A stretch of DNA of 64,000 bases from NCBI RefSeq assembly GCF_036227605.1, contig NZ_CP109487.1, positions 744,001-808,000 on the forward strand, in the 5' to 3' direction. The position numbers were made by a program, and so were the translations under genes. This document shows, piece after piece, positions 32,539-40,529 of this stretch (positions are counted from its first letter, which is position 1; each line of letters begins with the position of its first letter). The stretch is from Streptomyces sp. NBC_01439 (lineage in GTDB: Bacteria; Actinomycetota; Actinomycetes; Streptomycetales; Streptomycetaceae). The notes beneath the pieces were generated by a model that had not been told where the DNA came from, did not search any database, and saw nothing but the letters and a program-made list of their open reading frames with translations.

Positions 32539-33684
32539 ATGAGATCAGACCTGGTCCAGGACTCATGGACTCGCATCGACGCGTGGCTGCGCGAGCACGC
32601 GCCCCGCACGTTTGCCACGCTTCGGCCGCCCGCAGGAGACGAAGAGATCGCAGCAGTGCAACAGGAACTGGGGGTCACCTTTCCTCCGGACCTGGTCGCT
32701 TCGCTCCTCCGGCACAACGGGGCGCTGGAGGGACCCGAGGCTTTCTGCTTCAGCACGGGCGACCGGCTGCTCGGGGTGAGCGGAATCCTCAGGGACACCG
32801 GGTTCCTGCGTGGCATCGGCCAGGGCCTCGACGGGGAGGCCGAGGGCTACTGGCTTCATGACTACGTGAAGTTCGGTTCTTACGACGTGACGTCGGACGG
32901 TCTTCTGATGGATTGCCGTACCGGGCGGGATTCCTTCGGTGCGATCGGACGGTTCTTCGACGAGACCGGCACCAGTTTCGGGCAGGCCGACTCGCTGGGT
33001 GAGTACCTGGCCGAACTGGCCGACACGCTCGAGCGCGGCCAGGACGCCGGTGTCGTCACCTTCAACGGCCGGCTGTTCTGGGAGGGGCGTCCGCCTGCCA
33101 GGCCGCAGTACATTGCCGACGAGCCCCTTCCAGCACCGGATGAGCAGCTGCCAGAGCTGGACCTTTCCTACAGTCCCACCGACATCCTCCACGTGAGCCA
33201 CCTGGACGGGCATGAGGAACTCGGTGCGCTGATCGCAGTCCTGCCGTATGAGCAGGTGGTCGACGCCGCGCGGAAGCAGCTGCGCAGACTGGCGGTCGAA
33301 ACGGGTCTGAACAACTACCCGGAGGTCAAGACAGCCCTGGACGCGTGGGAGCGCGGTGCGGCCCCGCCGCAGCCGGACCAGACAGGCCCGCTCGCCTTGC
33401 GACTCCGCGCGGTGCTCGCACAGGCCGACACCGGCCGAGACCGCACGCGCAGGTGGGCCGCGGAGAAAATAGCCCTCGGAATCTGGGGGTCCCCGTACAG
33501 GTCCGTGTGCGAGAGCGCGGAGACCCGGAGTCACTTCACTCTCGACTGGCGTGCGGACCTGCATGCGGACCTGGGCAATCAGCCCCTGCCGCCGATACCT
33601 GACGATCGATTCTGGGGGGCGCTGCGCAACCCGGCCATCGACTCCAGTTGGTACGCGGCCCAGTACACCCAAGATCAGGACTGA
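32539..33684 (+). CDS. SMI1/KNR4 (SUKH) family protein
   Basis: A 381-residue protein. The N-terminal 180 residues match the SUKH fold: RIDAWLREHAPRTFATLRPP, EEIAAVQQELGVTFPPDLVA, then SLLRHNGA and a late IGRFFDETG segment. The remaining 200 residues are not assigned. SUKH proteins are commonly immunity proteins of polymorphic toxin systems, but no toxin gene is beside it. TAAGGT lies close upstream of the ATG at 32539, suggesting a leaderless transcript. The flanks are insertion-sequence relics, consistent with arrival by transfer. Confidence 0.8.
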   Translation: MRSDLVQDSWTRIDAWLREHAPRTFATLRPPAGDEEIAAVQQELGVTFPPDLVASLLRHNGALEGPEAFCFSTGDRLLGVSGILRDTGFLRGIGQGLDGEAEGYWLHDYVKFGSYDVTSDGLLMDCRTGRDSFGAIGRFFDETGTSFGQADSLGEYLAELADTLERGQDAGVVTFNGRLFWEGRPPARPQYIADEPLPAPDEQLPELDLSYSPTDILHVSHLDGHEELGALIAVLPYEQVVDAARKQLRRLAVETGLNNYPEVKTALDAWERGAAPPQPDQTGPLALRLRAVLAQADTGRDRTRRWAAEKIALGIWGSPYRSVCESAETRSHFTLDWRADLHADLGNQPLPPIPDDRFWGALRNPAIDSSWYAAQYTQDQD

Positions 33685-33755
33685 CTCCAGGGGGGTTCGG
33701 TTCCGCGTGAGCGCATGTGGCGGTTATCGCCAGACGAAGCACTCAATAGGGATCT

Positions 33756-33830
33756 TCAGCGCTGCCGCTCCAGCGTGAGGATGGCCTTGGCGATTGACGT
33801 CATGCGGTTGGGGCTGCACCGGGACCCCAC
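33756..33830 (-). pseudogene. possible C-terminal transposase fragment
   Basis: On the minus strand a frame ending at 33756 reads CSPNRMTSIAKAILTLERQR, resembling the end of some IS5-group transposases. Only about 25 codons remain and no other part of an element is visible, so the identity is uncertain. The rest of the 298-bp gap (33685-33982) shows nothing I can support. Confidence 0.25.
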
Positions 33831-33982
33831 GTCGGAGCTCTTCGAAGCCGGCCATCGGCACCGTCCGGCTCTGCGGGTCGTCTCATGACTGGCGCGGTGA
33901 GGGCTCCTTCCCCCGCCCCTTGACCATCCCGCGGGTCCGCACCACGGCGGTGCCGGGTCGGCCGTGGGCCTGTCCGGTGGTC

Positions 33983-35560
33983 TCAGGCGACGGTGACGAA
34001 GACGCTGTGCCAGCCGCTCGCGCCGTCGGGTACGGTTCGGGCGCGCTGCTCGGTCTGCACCGCCCCGGTGCCGTCAGTGGCGCGGACGGTGATCGTGTGC
34101 CCGCCGGGGGCGGCGTTCCAGCGGTAGGACCACTGGCGCCAGGTGTCGACGGTGTCCTGGGCGCCGAGCTCCGCGTCCTGCCAGGGGCCGTCGTCGATGC
34201 GGAGCTCGACGCGGGTGATGCCGCGGCGCTGGGCCCAGGCGACGCCGGCGACCACCACCGTGCCGGCGGTGGGGCGGGCGAAGGGCTTGGGGGTGTCGAT
34301 GCGGGACTGGGTCTTGATCGGCGCCCGCCGGGCCCACTTGCGCTTCACCCAGTACGGGTCGTAGGCGTCGAAGGTGGTGAGCTCGATGTCGGTGATCCAC
34401 TTGCACGCCGACACGTACCCGTACAGGCCGGGAACGAGCATGCGGACGGGGAAGCCGTGGTCGAACGGGAGCGGTTCGCCGTTCATCCCGACCGCGAGGA
34501 TCGCGTCGCGGCCGTCCATGACGTCCTCGACCGGCGAACCGAGCGTCATGCCGTCCACGGAGCGGGCCACCAGCTGATCGGCCGCACCGCCCTTCGACGG
34601 CGGTTTCACCCCGCACTCGGCCAGCAGATCGGCCAGGCGTGCGCCGAGCCAGCGGGCGTTGCCCAGGTAGGGTCCGCCGACCTCGTTCGAGACGCAGGTC
34701 AGGGTGATGTCCCGTTCGATGAGCGGGCGGGCCAGGAGCTCGTCGAGGGTGTAGGTACGGGGCCGGGTAACGCCCTTGCCGTGGATGCGCAGCCGCCAGG
34801 TGCCGGCGTCGACCATGGGGACGGCGAGTGCGGTGTCGACGCGGTAGAAGTCCCGGACGGGCGTGGTGAACGGGCTGATGCCGTCGACCTTCAGCTGGGT
34901 GCCGGCCGGAACCGCGGGAGCGGGAGAGGCGGGGGCCGGCAGGCTGAGCACGTCGCGCGAGGTGACGGCTCCCTGCCCCCGCTGGCCGGACAGCACGCGG
35001 CCCAGCGCTCCGGCGGTGGCTGCCGCGGCCGCTGTGGCGGCAGCGGCGTTGAGGAATCCCCGCCGGCTCCAACCGTCCCGGCTGCCCCCGGCTCTTCTCG
35101 GCGAGCCGGTGGAGTTGGCTTTGCCTGCCAGGACGTACAGCACCGCAGCGCCCGCCACCGCGCCCGCCACGGAAGGCAGGACGTCCGCGGCTCCGGCACT
35201 GTCGGGCCGGCTCAGCGCGGCGGCCCCGCCGATGATCCCGAACACCAGCACCCCGGCCGCCCCCGCCCGCCGGTACCGGAGGGCGAGGAGGCCGAGGGCG
35301 ACCGCGAACAGGCTCAGCAGGACGAGGATGCCGAGTTGGAGGACGAGCTTGTCGTTCTCCCCGAACGTGCGGATCGCGAAGTCCTTCACCGGCGCGGGGG
35401 TCCGGTCGATGACCGCGCCCCCGACCACCGTCACCGGTCCGGCCGCGGGCCGCCCGAGGGCGGCCGTCAGCTCGGCCACCGCCAGCGCGGTGAACCCGGC
35501 CAGCAGGCCGGACAGGGCCCCGAGGCCGGCCCGGCTGACGGTAGTGCGGAAGCTGCTCAC
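33983..35560 (-). CDS. membrane-anchored molybdopterin-dependent (sulfite oxidase-type) oxidoreductase
   Basis: A 525-residue protein. Residues 1-140 contain about four membrane helices (ALSGLLAGFTALAVAEL, LVLQLGILVLLSLFAVALGL, AAGVLVFGIIGGAAAL, LPSVAGAVAGAAVLYVLAG). A twin-arginine-like SRRGFLNAAAAT precedes a further hydrophobic stretch. Residues 230-400 form the Moco domain, with the ligand Cys in ITLTCVSNEVGGPY. The end is a Mo-co dimerisation Ig-like domain (GITRVELRIDDGPW, WSYRW). It probably oxidises or reduces a sulfur or related compound outside the membrane. The start GTG 35560 lies 8 bp beyond a SigK-like promoter and faces the sigK/rskA pair. Confidence 0.87.
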   Translation of the reverse strand: MSSFRTTVSRAGLGALSGLLAGFTALAVAELTAALGRPAAGPVTVVGGAVIDRTPAPVKDFAIRTFGENDKLVLQLGILVLLSLFAVALGLLALRYRRAGAAGVLVFGIIGGAAALSRPDSAGAADVLPSVAGAVAGAAVLYVLAGKANSTGSPRRAGGSRDGWSRRGFLNAAAATAAAAATAGALGRVLSGQRGQGAVTSRDVLSLPAPASPAPAVPAGTQLKVDGISPFTTPVRDFYRVDTALAVPMVDAGTWRLRIHGKGVTRPRTYTLDELLARPLIERDITLTCVSNEVGGPYLGNARWLGARLADLLAECGVKPPSKGGAADQLVARSVDGMTLGSPVEDVMDGRDAILAVGMNGEPLPFDHGFPVRMLVPGLYGYVSACKWITDIELTTFDAYDPYWVKRKWARRAPIKTQSRIDTPKPFARPTAGTVVVAGVAWAQRRGITRVELRIDDGPWQDAELGAQDTVDTWRQWSYRWNAAPGGHTITVRATDGTGAVQTEQRARTVPDGASGWHSVFVTVA

Positions 35561-35568
35561 ATCCCCGC

Positions 35569-35595
35569 ATTCGGCGGCGCCCACCCGGCGGATTG
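35569..35595 (-). promoter_or_regulatory. SigK-like promoter for the molybdopterin oxidoreductase
   Basis: Read leftward, CAATCC (35595-35590), 15 bp, then CCGAAT (35574-35569). This resembles the CCATCC/CCGAAT consensus I recall for mycobacterial SigK. The -10 ends 8 bp before the GTG start, so the message may be nearly leaderless. Confidence 0.5.
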
Positions 35596-35786
35596 GCCCG
35601 TCACCCGAACGAATGAGTCCCCGGTCCCCGCTGTCGGGAGGCTTCAGGCCGTGGCGCACCGGAACCGTGCGGCTGCCGTCCGGGGCGCGAATTCACGGCG
35701 AACCGGGGCAGGGGGAGGCCAAAGCCGCCGCCGGGCTCTTCCGGACACGAACCATCGTCCCGCCTCCTTGGGGAGGGGTTTTCCGG

Positions 35787-35816
35787 CCGCGCGGAGGCCG
35801 CGCGGAGGCCGCGCGG
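35787..35816. repeat. 11-bp direct repeat, 2.7 copies
   Basis: CCGCGCGGAGG occurs at 35787-35797 and 35798-35808, with CCGCGCGG at 35809-35816. Each unit contains the self-complementary CCGCGCGG, so it could form small hairpins. Confidence 0.7.
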
Positions 35817-35946
35817 CCGGTGAGGAGTCCGGTGACCGCCCGGTCCCTCGACCGTCCTCCGGAGTTCCCCGGCCTGCGGTTGGGCCCCGGCGGACCGGTC
35901 GCTCGCGCGGGGGAACGGGCGACCGGCTGCGCAACGAAAAGCCCTC

Positions 35947-35973
35947 CCATCCGCACGAACGTCCGCTCCGAAG
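35947..35973 (+). promoter_or_regulatory. SigK-like promoter upstream of the sigma gene
   Basis: CCATCC (35947-35952), 15 bp, CCGAAG (35968-35973). It matches the mycobacterial SigK consensus as I recall it, apart from the last base, and its spacing equals that of the divergent promoter. Autoregulation is the expected arrangement. Confidence 0.5.
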
Positions 35974-36067
35974 AACCGTTCAGACCCACCCCTCGGATCC
36001 ATGGCCGGACCGCTCCAGCACGGTGCGGTCCGGTCCACACCAGCGACGGACGAAGGACTCACATGCG

Positions 36068-36727
36068 ATGGACACCCCGCCCCCGGACGGCCGGCCCAGG
36101 CCGCCGCTGCGGCCGGTCGCCATGGCCGGGGCCCGGCCGGTGAGCCAGCCGCTGCCGTTCCGTGCCCCCCGCCCCACCGGCCGCCCCGATCTCGCCGAGG
36201 TCGTGCAACAGGTCGCCCGCGGCGACGAGCGGGCCTTCTCCACCCTGTACGACGCCTTGGCACCCATGGTGTTCGGCATCGTGATCAGAGTCGTGCGCGA
36301 CCGGGCGCAGTCCGAGGAGGTCGCCCAAGAGGTCATGATCGACCTGTGGCGGCAGGCCGCCCGCTACCGCCCCGAATCCGGCGCCGTCACCACATGGGCG
36401 GCGACGATCGCCCACCGGCGGGCCGTGGACCGGGTCCGCTCCGCCCAGGCGTCCGCCGACCGGGAACGCGCGCAGGCCGCCCGCGAGCACCGGACGGCGT
36501 TCGACGAGGTGGCCGAGCGGGTCGAGACGCGGCTCGAGAGCGAGCAAGTACGCCGTTGCCTGCGCGGCCTGACCGAACTCCAGCGCCAGGCCGTGACCTT
36601 GGCCTACTACCAGGGGCTCACCTACCGTGAAGTCGCCGAATCCCTGCACGTAGCACTGCCGACCATCAAGACGCGCATGCGCGACGGACTCATCCGGCTC
36701 CGCGACTGCATGGGGGTGACCACATGA
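36068..36727 (+). CDS. sigK: ECF RNA polymerase sigma factor SigK-type
   Basis: A 219-residue ECF sigma factor. Region 2 runs from DERAFSTLYDALAPMVFGIV with QSEEVAQEVMIDLWRQAARY and TTWAATIAHRRAVDRVRSAQ. Region 4 reads RRCLRGLTELQRQAVTLAYY, then GLTYREVAESLHVALPTIKT. The ATG at 36068 has AGGA at a rather long distance, and ATG 36122 is an alternative that would remove a Pro-rich leader. The stop overlaps an anti-sigma factor of the RskA type (ATGA), which with the sequence makes the SigK assignment good. It probably controls the divergent oxidoreductase and its own operon. Confidence 0.85.
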   Translation: MDTPPPDGRPRPPLRPVAMAGARPVSQPLPFRAPRPTGRPDLAEVVQQVARGDERAFSTLYDALAPMVFGIVIRVVRDRAQSEEVAQEVMIDLWRQAARYRPESGAVTTWAATIAHRRAVDRVRSAQASADRERAQAAREHRTAFDEVAERVETRLESEQVRRCLRGLTELQRQAVTLAYYQGLTYREVAESLHVALPTIKTRMRDGLIRLRDCMGVTT

Positions 36728-37473
36728 ACCAGCACCACACCGACCTCCACGCCCTTGCTGCGGCCTACGCCCTGAACGCCGTCGATCCCGCAGAACGCGA
36801 GGCGTTCAGCCGCCACCTGCAGCACTGCGCGGAATGCCGCCAGGAAGTGGCGGAGTTCGAGGCCACCGCCGCGCGGCTCGCGGTCGCCGTGGCCCGGGCC
36901 CCGTCGGCCGCCATGAAGCAGCGGACCCTGTCGGCGATCGACGGCGTACGCCAGCTCCCGCCGCGGGTGCCGGCTCCTGCTGCGGCGCATCGGTCCGGCG
37001 GGGGGCTGCTGCGCAAGGCCGGGCCCTTCGCACTGGTCGCCTGTCTGGCCGCCGCGTCCTTCGCGAGCCTGGCCGCTTGGCAGCACGAGCAGGGCGAGCA
37101 GTCCGCGCAGCGGGCCCTGCAGGCCGAAGAGCGGCTGGACGCCGTCAGCAGCGTCCTGGCGGCGCCCGACGCCCGTACCAGCCAGGGCAAGGCGGCCAAC
37201 GGTGCGCTGATGACGTTCGTCTCCTCCGACCGCCGGAACATGGCCGTCGTCACCGCCACCGGCCTGCCCTCCCCGGCACCGGGCACGACCTACCAGCTGT
37301 GGCTGGACGTCGACGGCAGCATGCGGCCGGCCGGGTTCCTCCACGGCGACGGAACCGTCCCGGTCAAAGGTGACCCGGCCGCCGCCACCGCGGTCGGCCT
37401 CACCGTGGAGCCCGCCGGAGGTTCGTCCCGGCCCACCACCGATCCCCTGCTGCTGATGGCCCTGCCCGCCTGA
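36724..37473 (+). CDS. rskA: anti-sigma-K factor RskA-type
   Basis: A 249-residue protein. The N-terminal anti-sigma domain has the zinc-type pattern HLQHCAECRQEV within DLHALAAAYALNAVDPAERE, which holds SigK. One membrane helix lies at about 98-118 (AGPFALVACLAAASFASLAA). The C-terminal RskA domain is outside (VVTATGLPSPAPGTTYQLWL, then MRPAGFLHGDG). Release of the sigma factor by regulated proteolysis is the known mechanism in mycobacteria. The start overlaps the sigma stop as ATGA. The signal is unknown, though the downstream redox and lipid genes suggest oxidative or membrane stress. Confidence 0.88.
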   Translation: MNQHHTDLHALAAAYALNAVDPAEREAFSRHLQHCAECRQEVAEFEATAARLAVAVARAPSAAMKQRTLSAIDGVRQLPPRVPAPAAAHRSGGGLLRKAGPFALVACLAAASFASLAAWQHEQGEQSAQRALQAEERLDAVSSVLAAPDARTSQGKAANGALMTFVSSDRRNMAVVTATGLPSPAPGTTYQLWLDVDGSMRPAGFLHGDGTVPVKGDPAAATAVGLTVEPAGGSSRPTTDPLLLMALPA

Positions 37474-37588
37474 CGCACACCGCAACGGAGCCCAGCCACA
37501 CTGCGAGCAACCGAAAACCGACATCCAACGTCCGACAACGGGCAACCGACATCCGGCAACCGGCGTCAGAACTAGAGAAGGAGGGCGC
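37474..37588. repeat. short imperfect direct repeats in an operon spacer
   Basis: The 115-bp spacer between rskA and the peroxiredoxin gene contains ACCGACATCC twice and related CGACAACGGGCAAC/CGGCAACCGG units. Repeats of this kind in a spacer could arise by slippage. No promoter or hairpin is evident. Confidence 0.4.
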
Positions 37589-38071
37589 ATGCCCAGTACC
37601 CCCAAGATCGGGAACCTCCTCGGAGAGTTCCGCCTCTCCGGCGGACAGCTCAGCGGAGAAACCTTCCGCCGCGGCCACTACAGCCTTCGCGCGCAGCGCG
37701 GAAACCCCGTGGTCCTCGCTTTCTACCCCGGCGACGACACGCCCGTCTGCACCGCACAGCTGTGCTCCTACTCCGACGGACTGGAGCAGCTGCAGTCCGC
37801 GGGGGCCGTGGTGTGGGGGATCAGCGCCCAAGACGTCGACAGCCACGAGCGGTTCGCCCGGGCCCGGCAGTTGAGGATGCCGCTCCTGTCCGACCCGGAC
37901 CGGGCCGTGGCGCGGTCCTTCGGCATCACCGCGCCCCTGATCGGACTGAGGCGTTCGGTGTTCATCATCGACGCCGACGGCCGCTTGCACTGGAAGCACG
38001 TCACGGCCCTGGGCGCCACCTTCCCACCGGCCGCGGCCCTGGCCTCGCAGCTCGCGACCCTGCCGGTCTGA
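37589..38071 (+). CDS. peroxiredoxin (AhpC/TSA, BCP-like)
   Basis: A 160-residue thiol peroxidase. The active-site loop is FYPGDDTPVCTAQLCSYSDG, where PVCT carries the peroxidatic Cys and a second Cys five residues on (CTAQLC) matches the resolving Cys of BCP/PrxQ-type enzymes. VVWGISAQDVDSHERFA and LLSDPDRAVARSFG follow as in the family. It detoxifies hydroperoxides, probably with thioredoxin. It sits in the SigK/RskA region between rskA and a cyclopropane synthase, which fits a membrane-lipid peroxide role. Confidence 0.88.
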   Translation: MPSTPKIGNLLGEFRLSGGQLSGETFRRGHYSLRAQRGNPVVLAFYPGDDTPVCTAQLCSYSDGLEQLQSAGAVVWGISAQDVDSHERFARARQLRMPLLSDPDRAVARSFGITAPLIGLRRSVFIIDADGRLHWKHVTALGATFPPAAALASQLATLPV

Positions 38072-38185
38072 GCCCCGTACTGCGGCGCAGCCCGCGCCCG
38101 TCACCGGCAATCCGCACGACCTTCGGCTGCGAAGTACGCGTGAACCAGCCGCACACCAGCGGCGTGTCGAGTGGCGGGAGCAGTT

Positions 38186-38578
38186 GTGGTGGAACACCGG
38201 AAGACGGCGGTCATCGGCGCCGGCGGGGCAGGGGCGACCGGCGCCCGCACGCGGGCGGTCTCGTGCGCGAGGACCCTGTATGGGGCGCACGGAGGGCTCG
38301 GCGGCCACGCCGGTGCCGCTGGACTCCCCCGATGGGGCGGGCGGACCGTGGGCCCGCGTACGGCCGCCGACGACGGTCGCCGCGAACACGGTGCACCGGT
38401 GCTGCGGCCCTGGCGGGCACGCTTCGCCACGGCCCCCCGGGGAGCCTGCGGCGAACGCGGCTTCGCCGTCCTCCTCCAGCGCACGCGGCGCATCTCCCCC
38501 ACCTGCTCGCAGGCCGGACTCCGCTTCCGCTGCCCCGCCGTCCGCCTGCCCCGCCTCGCCGTGGGAGGCGGCCGATGA
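38186..38578 (+). pseudogene. decayed FAD-dependent oxidoreductase (N-terminal remnant)
   Basis: A 130-codon frame starts like an FAD/NAD(P)-binding oxidoreductase: VEHRKTAVIGAGGAGATGAR, then LYGAHGGLGGHAG. In intact relatives near cyclopropane synthases this reads VIGSGVAGL and LYEADDRLGGHAH. The second half of the first motif is scrambled (GGAGATGART), and the rest is Arg/Pro-rich with no family likeness, so about 300 codons seem to be missing or shifted. It still ends in an ATGA overlap with the next gene, showing it was once coupled. Confidence 0.5.
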
Positions 38579-39861
38579 GGCCCCCGGCCGAACGCCTCAC
38601 CGCGCTGGTGAGCCACTTCTTCACCGGCCCGCTTCCCGTACGGCTGCGCGACTGGGAGGGCGTTGAGGCCGGACCTGCCGACGCCCCCGTGGTCGTGCTG
38701 CGTTCACCCGACGCCCTGCGCCGCCTGTTGTGGCAGCCCGGTGAGCTGGGCCTGGCCGAGGCCTACATCAGCGGCAACCTCGACGTGGAAGGCGACCTCG
38801 CCACCGCACTCTCCCAGGCCGGCCGGGCCGTGCGCGACCAGGGGGTCGTTCGTCCGCGGCCGGCCCAACTGGCGGCGGCCGCAGCCCTCGCCGTCGGGCT
38901 GGGCGCGGCGTCCTTGCCTCCTCGCCGGCCGGACGGGCGGGCGAGGCTCACCGGCCGTCTCCACAGCTCTTCCCGGGACCGCGCCGCGATCAGCCACCAC
39001 TACGACGTGTCGAACGACTTCTACGCGTTGCTGCTCGACGAGTCGATGGCGTACTCGTGCGCCTACTGGGCCCGGCCTGCCGACGCCACGTACGGCCTGG
39101 CCGAGGCCCAGTGGGACAAGCTGGAGCTGATCTGCCGCAAGCTCGGACTGCGTGCCGGCGATCGGCTCCTGGACGTCGGGTGCGGCTGGGGCTCCCTCGC
39201 CGTGCACGCCGCCCGGGAACACAAGGTGCGCGTCACCGCGGTCACCCTGTCCCGGCAGCAGCGTGACTTCGTCGCCGCACGAGCCGCCCGCGAGGGCGTG
39301 GCCGAACTGGTGGAGGTCCAGCTGCGGCACTGGCGCCACATCGACGGCGGAGGGTACGACGCGGCCAGCGCCGTCGAGATGGGCGAACACGTCGGTGACG
39401 CCGAGTACCCCGCCTTCGCCGCCAAACTGCACGACGCACTGCGTCCCGAGGGCCGGCTCCTCATCCAGCAGATGTCACGCGGCGCCGACGCACCCGGTGG
39501 AGGGCCCTTCATCGAGACCTACATCGCGCCCGACATGCACATGCGGCCCGTCGGCCGCACCGCCGACCTGTTGGAGGCCGCGGGCCTGGAGATCCGCTTC
39601 GTCGAATCCCTGCGCGAGCACTACGCGGCCACGATCGACGCCTGGCGCACCCGTCTCGAAGACCGTTGGCCCGAGGTCGAGAACCTCGTCGGCGAGACCA
39701 CCGGCCGGGTGTGGCGCCTCTACCTGGCCGGGGCATCGCTGGCCTTCTCAGAGCGTCGCATGGGCGTGGACCAACTACTGGCAGTACGCCCCACCCGCAA
39801 CGGCGAATCGGCCATGCCCGCCACTCCCACCACCTGGTACACGCAAGCGAGCCGCCGGTGA
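38575..39861 (+). CDS. cyclopropane-fatty-acyl-phospholipid synthase family methyltransferase
   Basis: A 428-residue SAM-dependent enzyme of the CFA/mycolic-acid type. The N-terminal CFA domain is present (RLLWQPGELGLAEAYISGNL, DVEGDLATAL). The core carries ISHHYDVSNDFYALLLDESM, AYSCAYW, LLDVGCGWGSLAVHAA and VTLSRQQRDFV, with the family EMGEHVGD segment. It adds a methylene bridge (or methyl) to unsaturated acyl chains. A GGGAGG site precedes the ATG at 38575, which overlaps the remnant's stop. It is the last gene of the SigK-linked string and would alter membrane lipids. Confidence 0.9.
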   Translation: MRPPAERLTALVSHFFTGPLPVRLRDWEGVEAGPADAPVVVLRSPDALRRLLWQPGELGLAEAYISGNLDVEGDLATALSQAGRAVRDQGVVRPRPAQLAAAAALAVGLGAASLPPRRPDGRARLTGRLHSSSRDRAAISHHYDVSNDFYALLLDESMAYSCAYWARPADATYGLAEAQWDKLELICRKLGLRAGDRLLDVGCGWGSLAVHAAREHKVRVTAVTLSRQQRDFVAARAAREGVAELVEVQLRHWRHIDGGGYDAASAVEMGEHVGDAEYPAFAAKLHDALRPEGRLLIQQMSRGADAPGGGPFIETYIAPDMHMRPVGRTADLLEAAGLEIRFVESLREHYAATIDAWRTRLEDRWPEVENLVGETTGRVWRLYLAGASLAFSERRMGVDQLLAVRPTRNGESAMPATPTTWYTQASRR

Positions 39862-39898
39862 GCGGCCGCCGAAGAGCGCGACCGGGGACGCTCAACGC

Positions 39899-39928
39899 CT
39901 CACTTCGTTGAGTTCTCAACGAAGTGAG
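39899..39928 (+). terminator. perfect hairpin, 14-bp arms
   Basis: CTCACTTCGTTGAG-TT-CTCAACGAAGTGAG is an exact inverted repeat, 38 bp after the cyclopropane synthase stop and followed by AAAA. It could be a terminator or a regulator site; there is no T-run. Confidence 0.6.
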
Positions 39929-39956
39929 AAAAGTGGGGAACGGGTGAGCATGCACG

Positions 39957-39987
39957 GGCCCCGCCGACCGTCAGGTCGGCGGGGGCC
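39957..39987. terminator. GC-rich hairpin between convergent genes
   Basis: GGCCCCGCCGACC pairs with GGTCGGCGGGGCC except for one extra G on the right, with a GTCA loop. It separates the cyclopropane synthase and barstar genes. Confidence 0.6.
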
Positions 39988-40046
39988 GGTGATCGTGAAC
40001 GTCGGCTGGTCACAACTGATCAGCCCCGCCTCGAAGGCGAAGGGCG

Positions 40047-40343
40047 TCAGGCCCTCGCGTGGACAACGAGTCGGTTCTGCTGCCCATCGAAGATGTCGGC
40101 CAAGACCTGGGCCTCCCGGCGGGTTCCCTCGAAGAGTCCGTTCTGGTCGACGTGCACGACCAGAACATCGTGGCTGTCTATGACGTCCGAGATGCCGCCC
40201 GTCTCGATCGTGTCCGACCACGCGTCCAGGTTCCGACCGAACCACTCCGGCAGCCCGCACGGCTCGGTGACCGCGTCCCAGAAGTCATCGAGCGTCTCTA
40301 TCTGCCGACCCCTCAGGTCAATCATCAGCTTGCTGTCCGTCAT
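40047..40343 (-). CDS. barstar-family ribonuclease inhibitor
   Basis: A 98-residue barstar-like protein: MIDLRGRQIETLDDFWDAVT, then GLPEWFGRNLDAWSDTIE, where the WFGRNLDAW helix is the barnase-binding region. The fold inhibits a cognate guanyl-specific RNase, but no barnase-like gene is adjacent. TACTCT seven bases before the ATG at 40343 suggests leaderless transcription. It lies between the cyclopropane synthase and an IS701-type element, and is probably an orphan immunity gene left after a toxin was lost, or it acts on a distant toxin. Confidence 0.88.
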   Translation of the reverse strand: MTDSKLMIDLRGRQIETLDDFWDAVTEPCGLPEWFGRNLDAWSDTIETGGISDVIDSHDVLVVHVDQNGLFEGTRREAQVLADIFDGQQNRLVVHARA

Positions 40344-40525
40344 CGGAGCAGAGTAGCGCCCAGCAACTGTTCGCCGGCCGGTCAACGAGCAGCGGGGTCG
40401 GACGAGCTGCTGGAGGGGGTCGGTCGAAGCGCCCTGGTTGTCACGGCGAGGCATCTGCCTCGTCACACAACCTCATTCGGCAGCCCTGCTGTCACCGAAG
40501 GCTGGTCCCGGTGGCCCGCACGACG

Positions 40526-40529
40526 CTAG
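40526..40529. repeat. CTAG target-site duplication, left
   Basis: CTAG directly precedes the left inverted repeat of the IS701-type element. The right copy at 41972-41975 is also the left border of MITE-like element A. Confidence 0.7.

Larger units (their letters stand above)
35596..36067. other. intergenic region between oxidoreductase and sigK-like gene
   Basis: About 470 bp with no supported gene. It holds the two SigK-like promoters at its ends and an 11-bp direct repeat. The remainder is featureless GC-rich sequence. Confidence 0.45.

Noticed and set aside
33794-36067. Extended N-terminal reading of the SigK gene
   Set aside because: The upstream part is opposite the molybdopterin oxidoreductase; the sigma factor begins at 36068.
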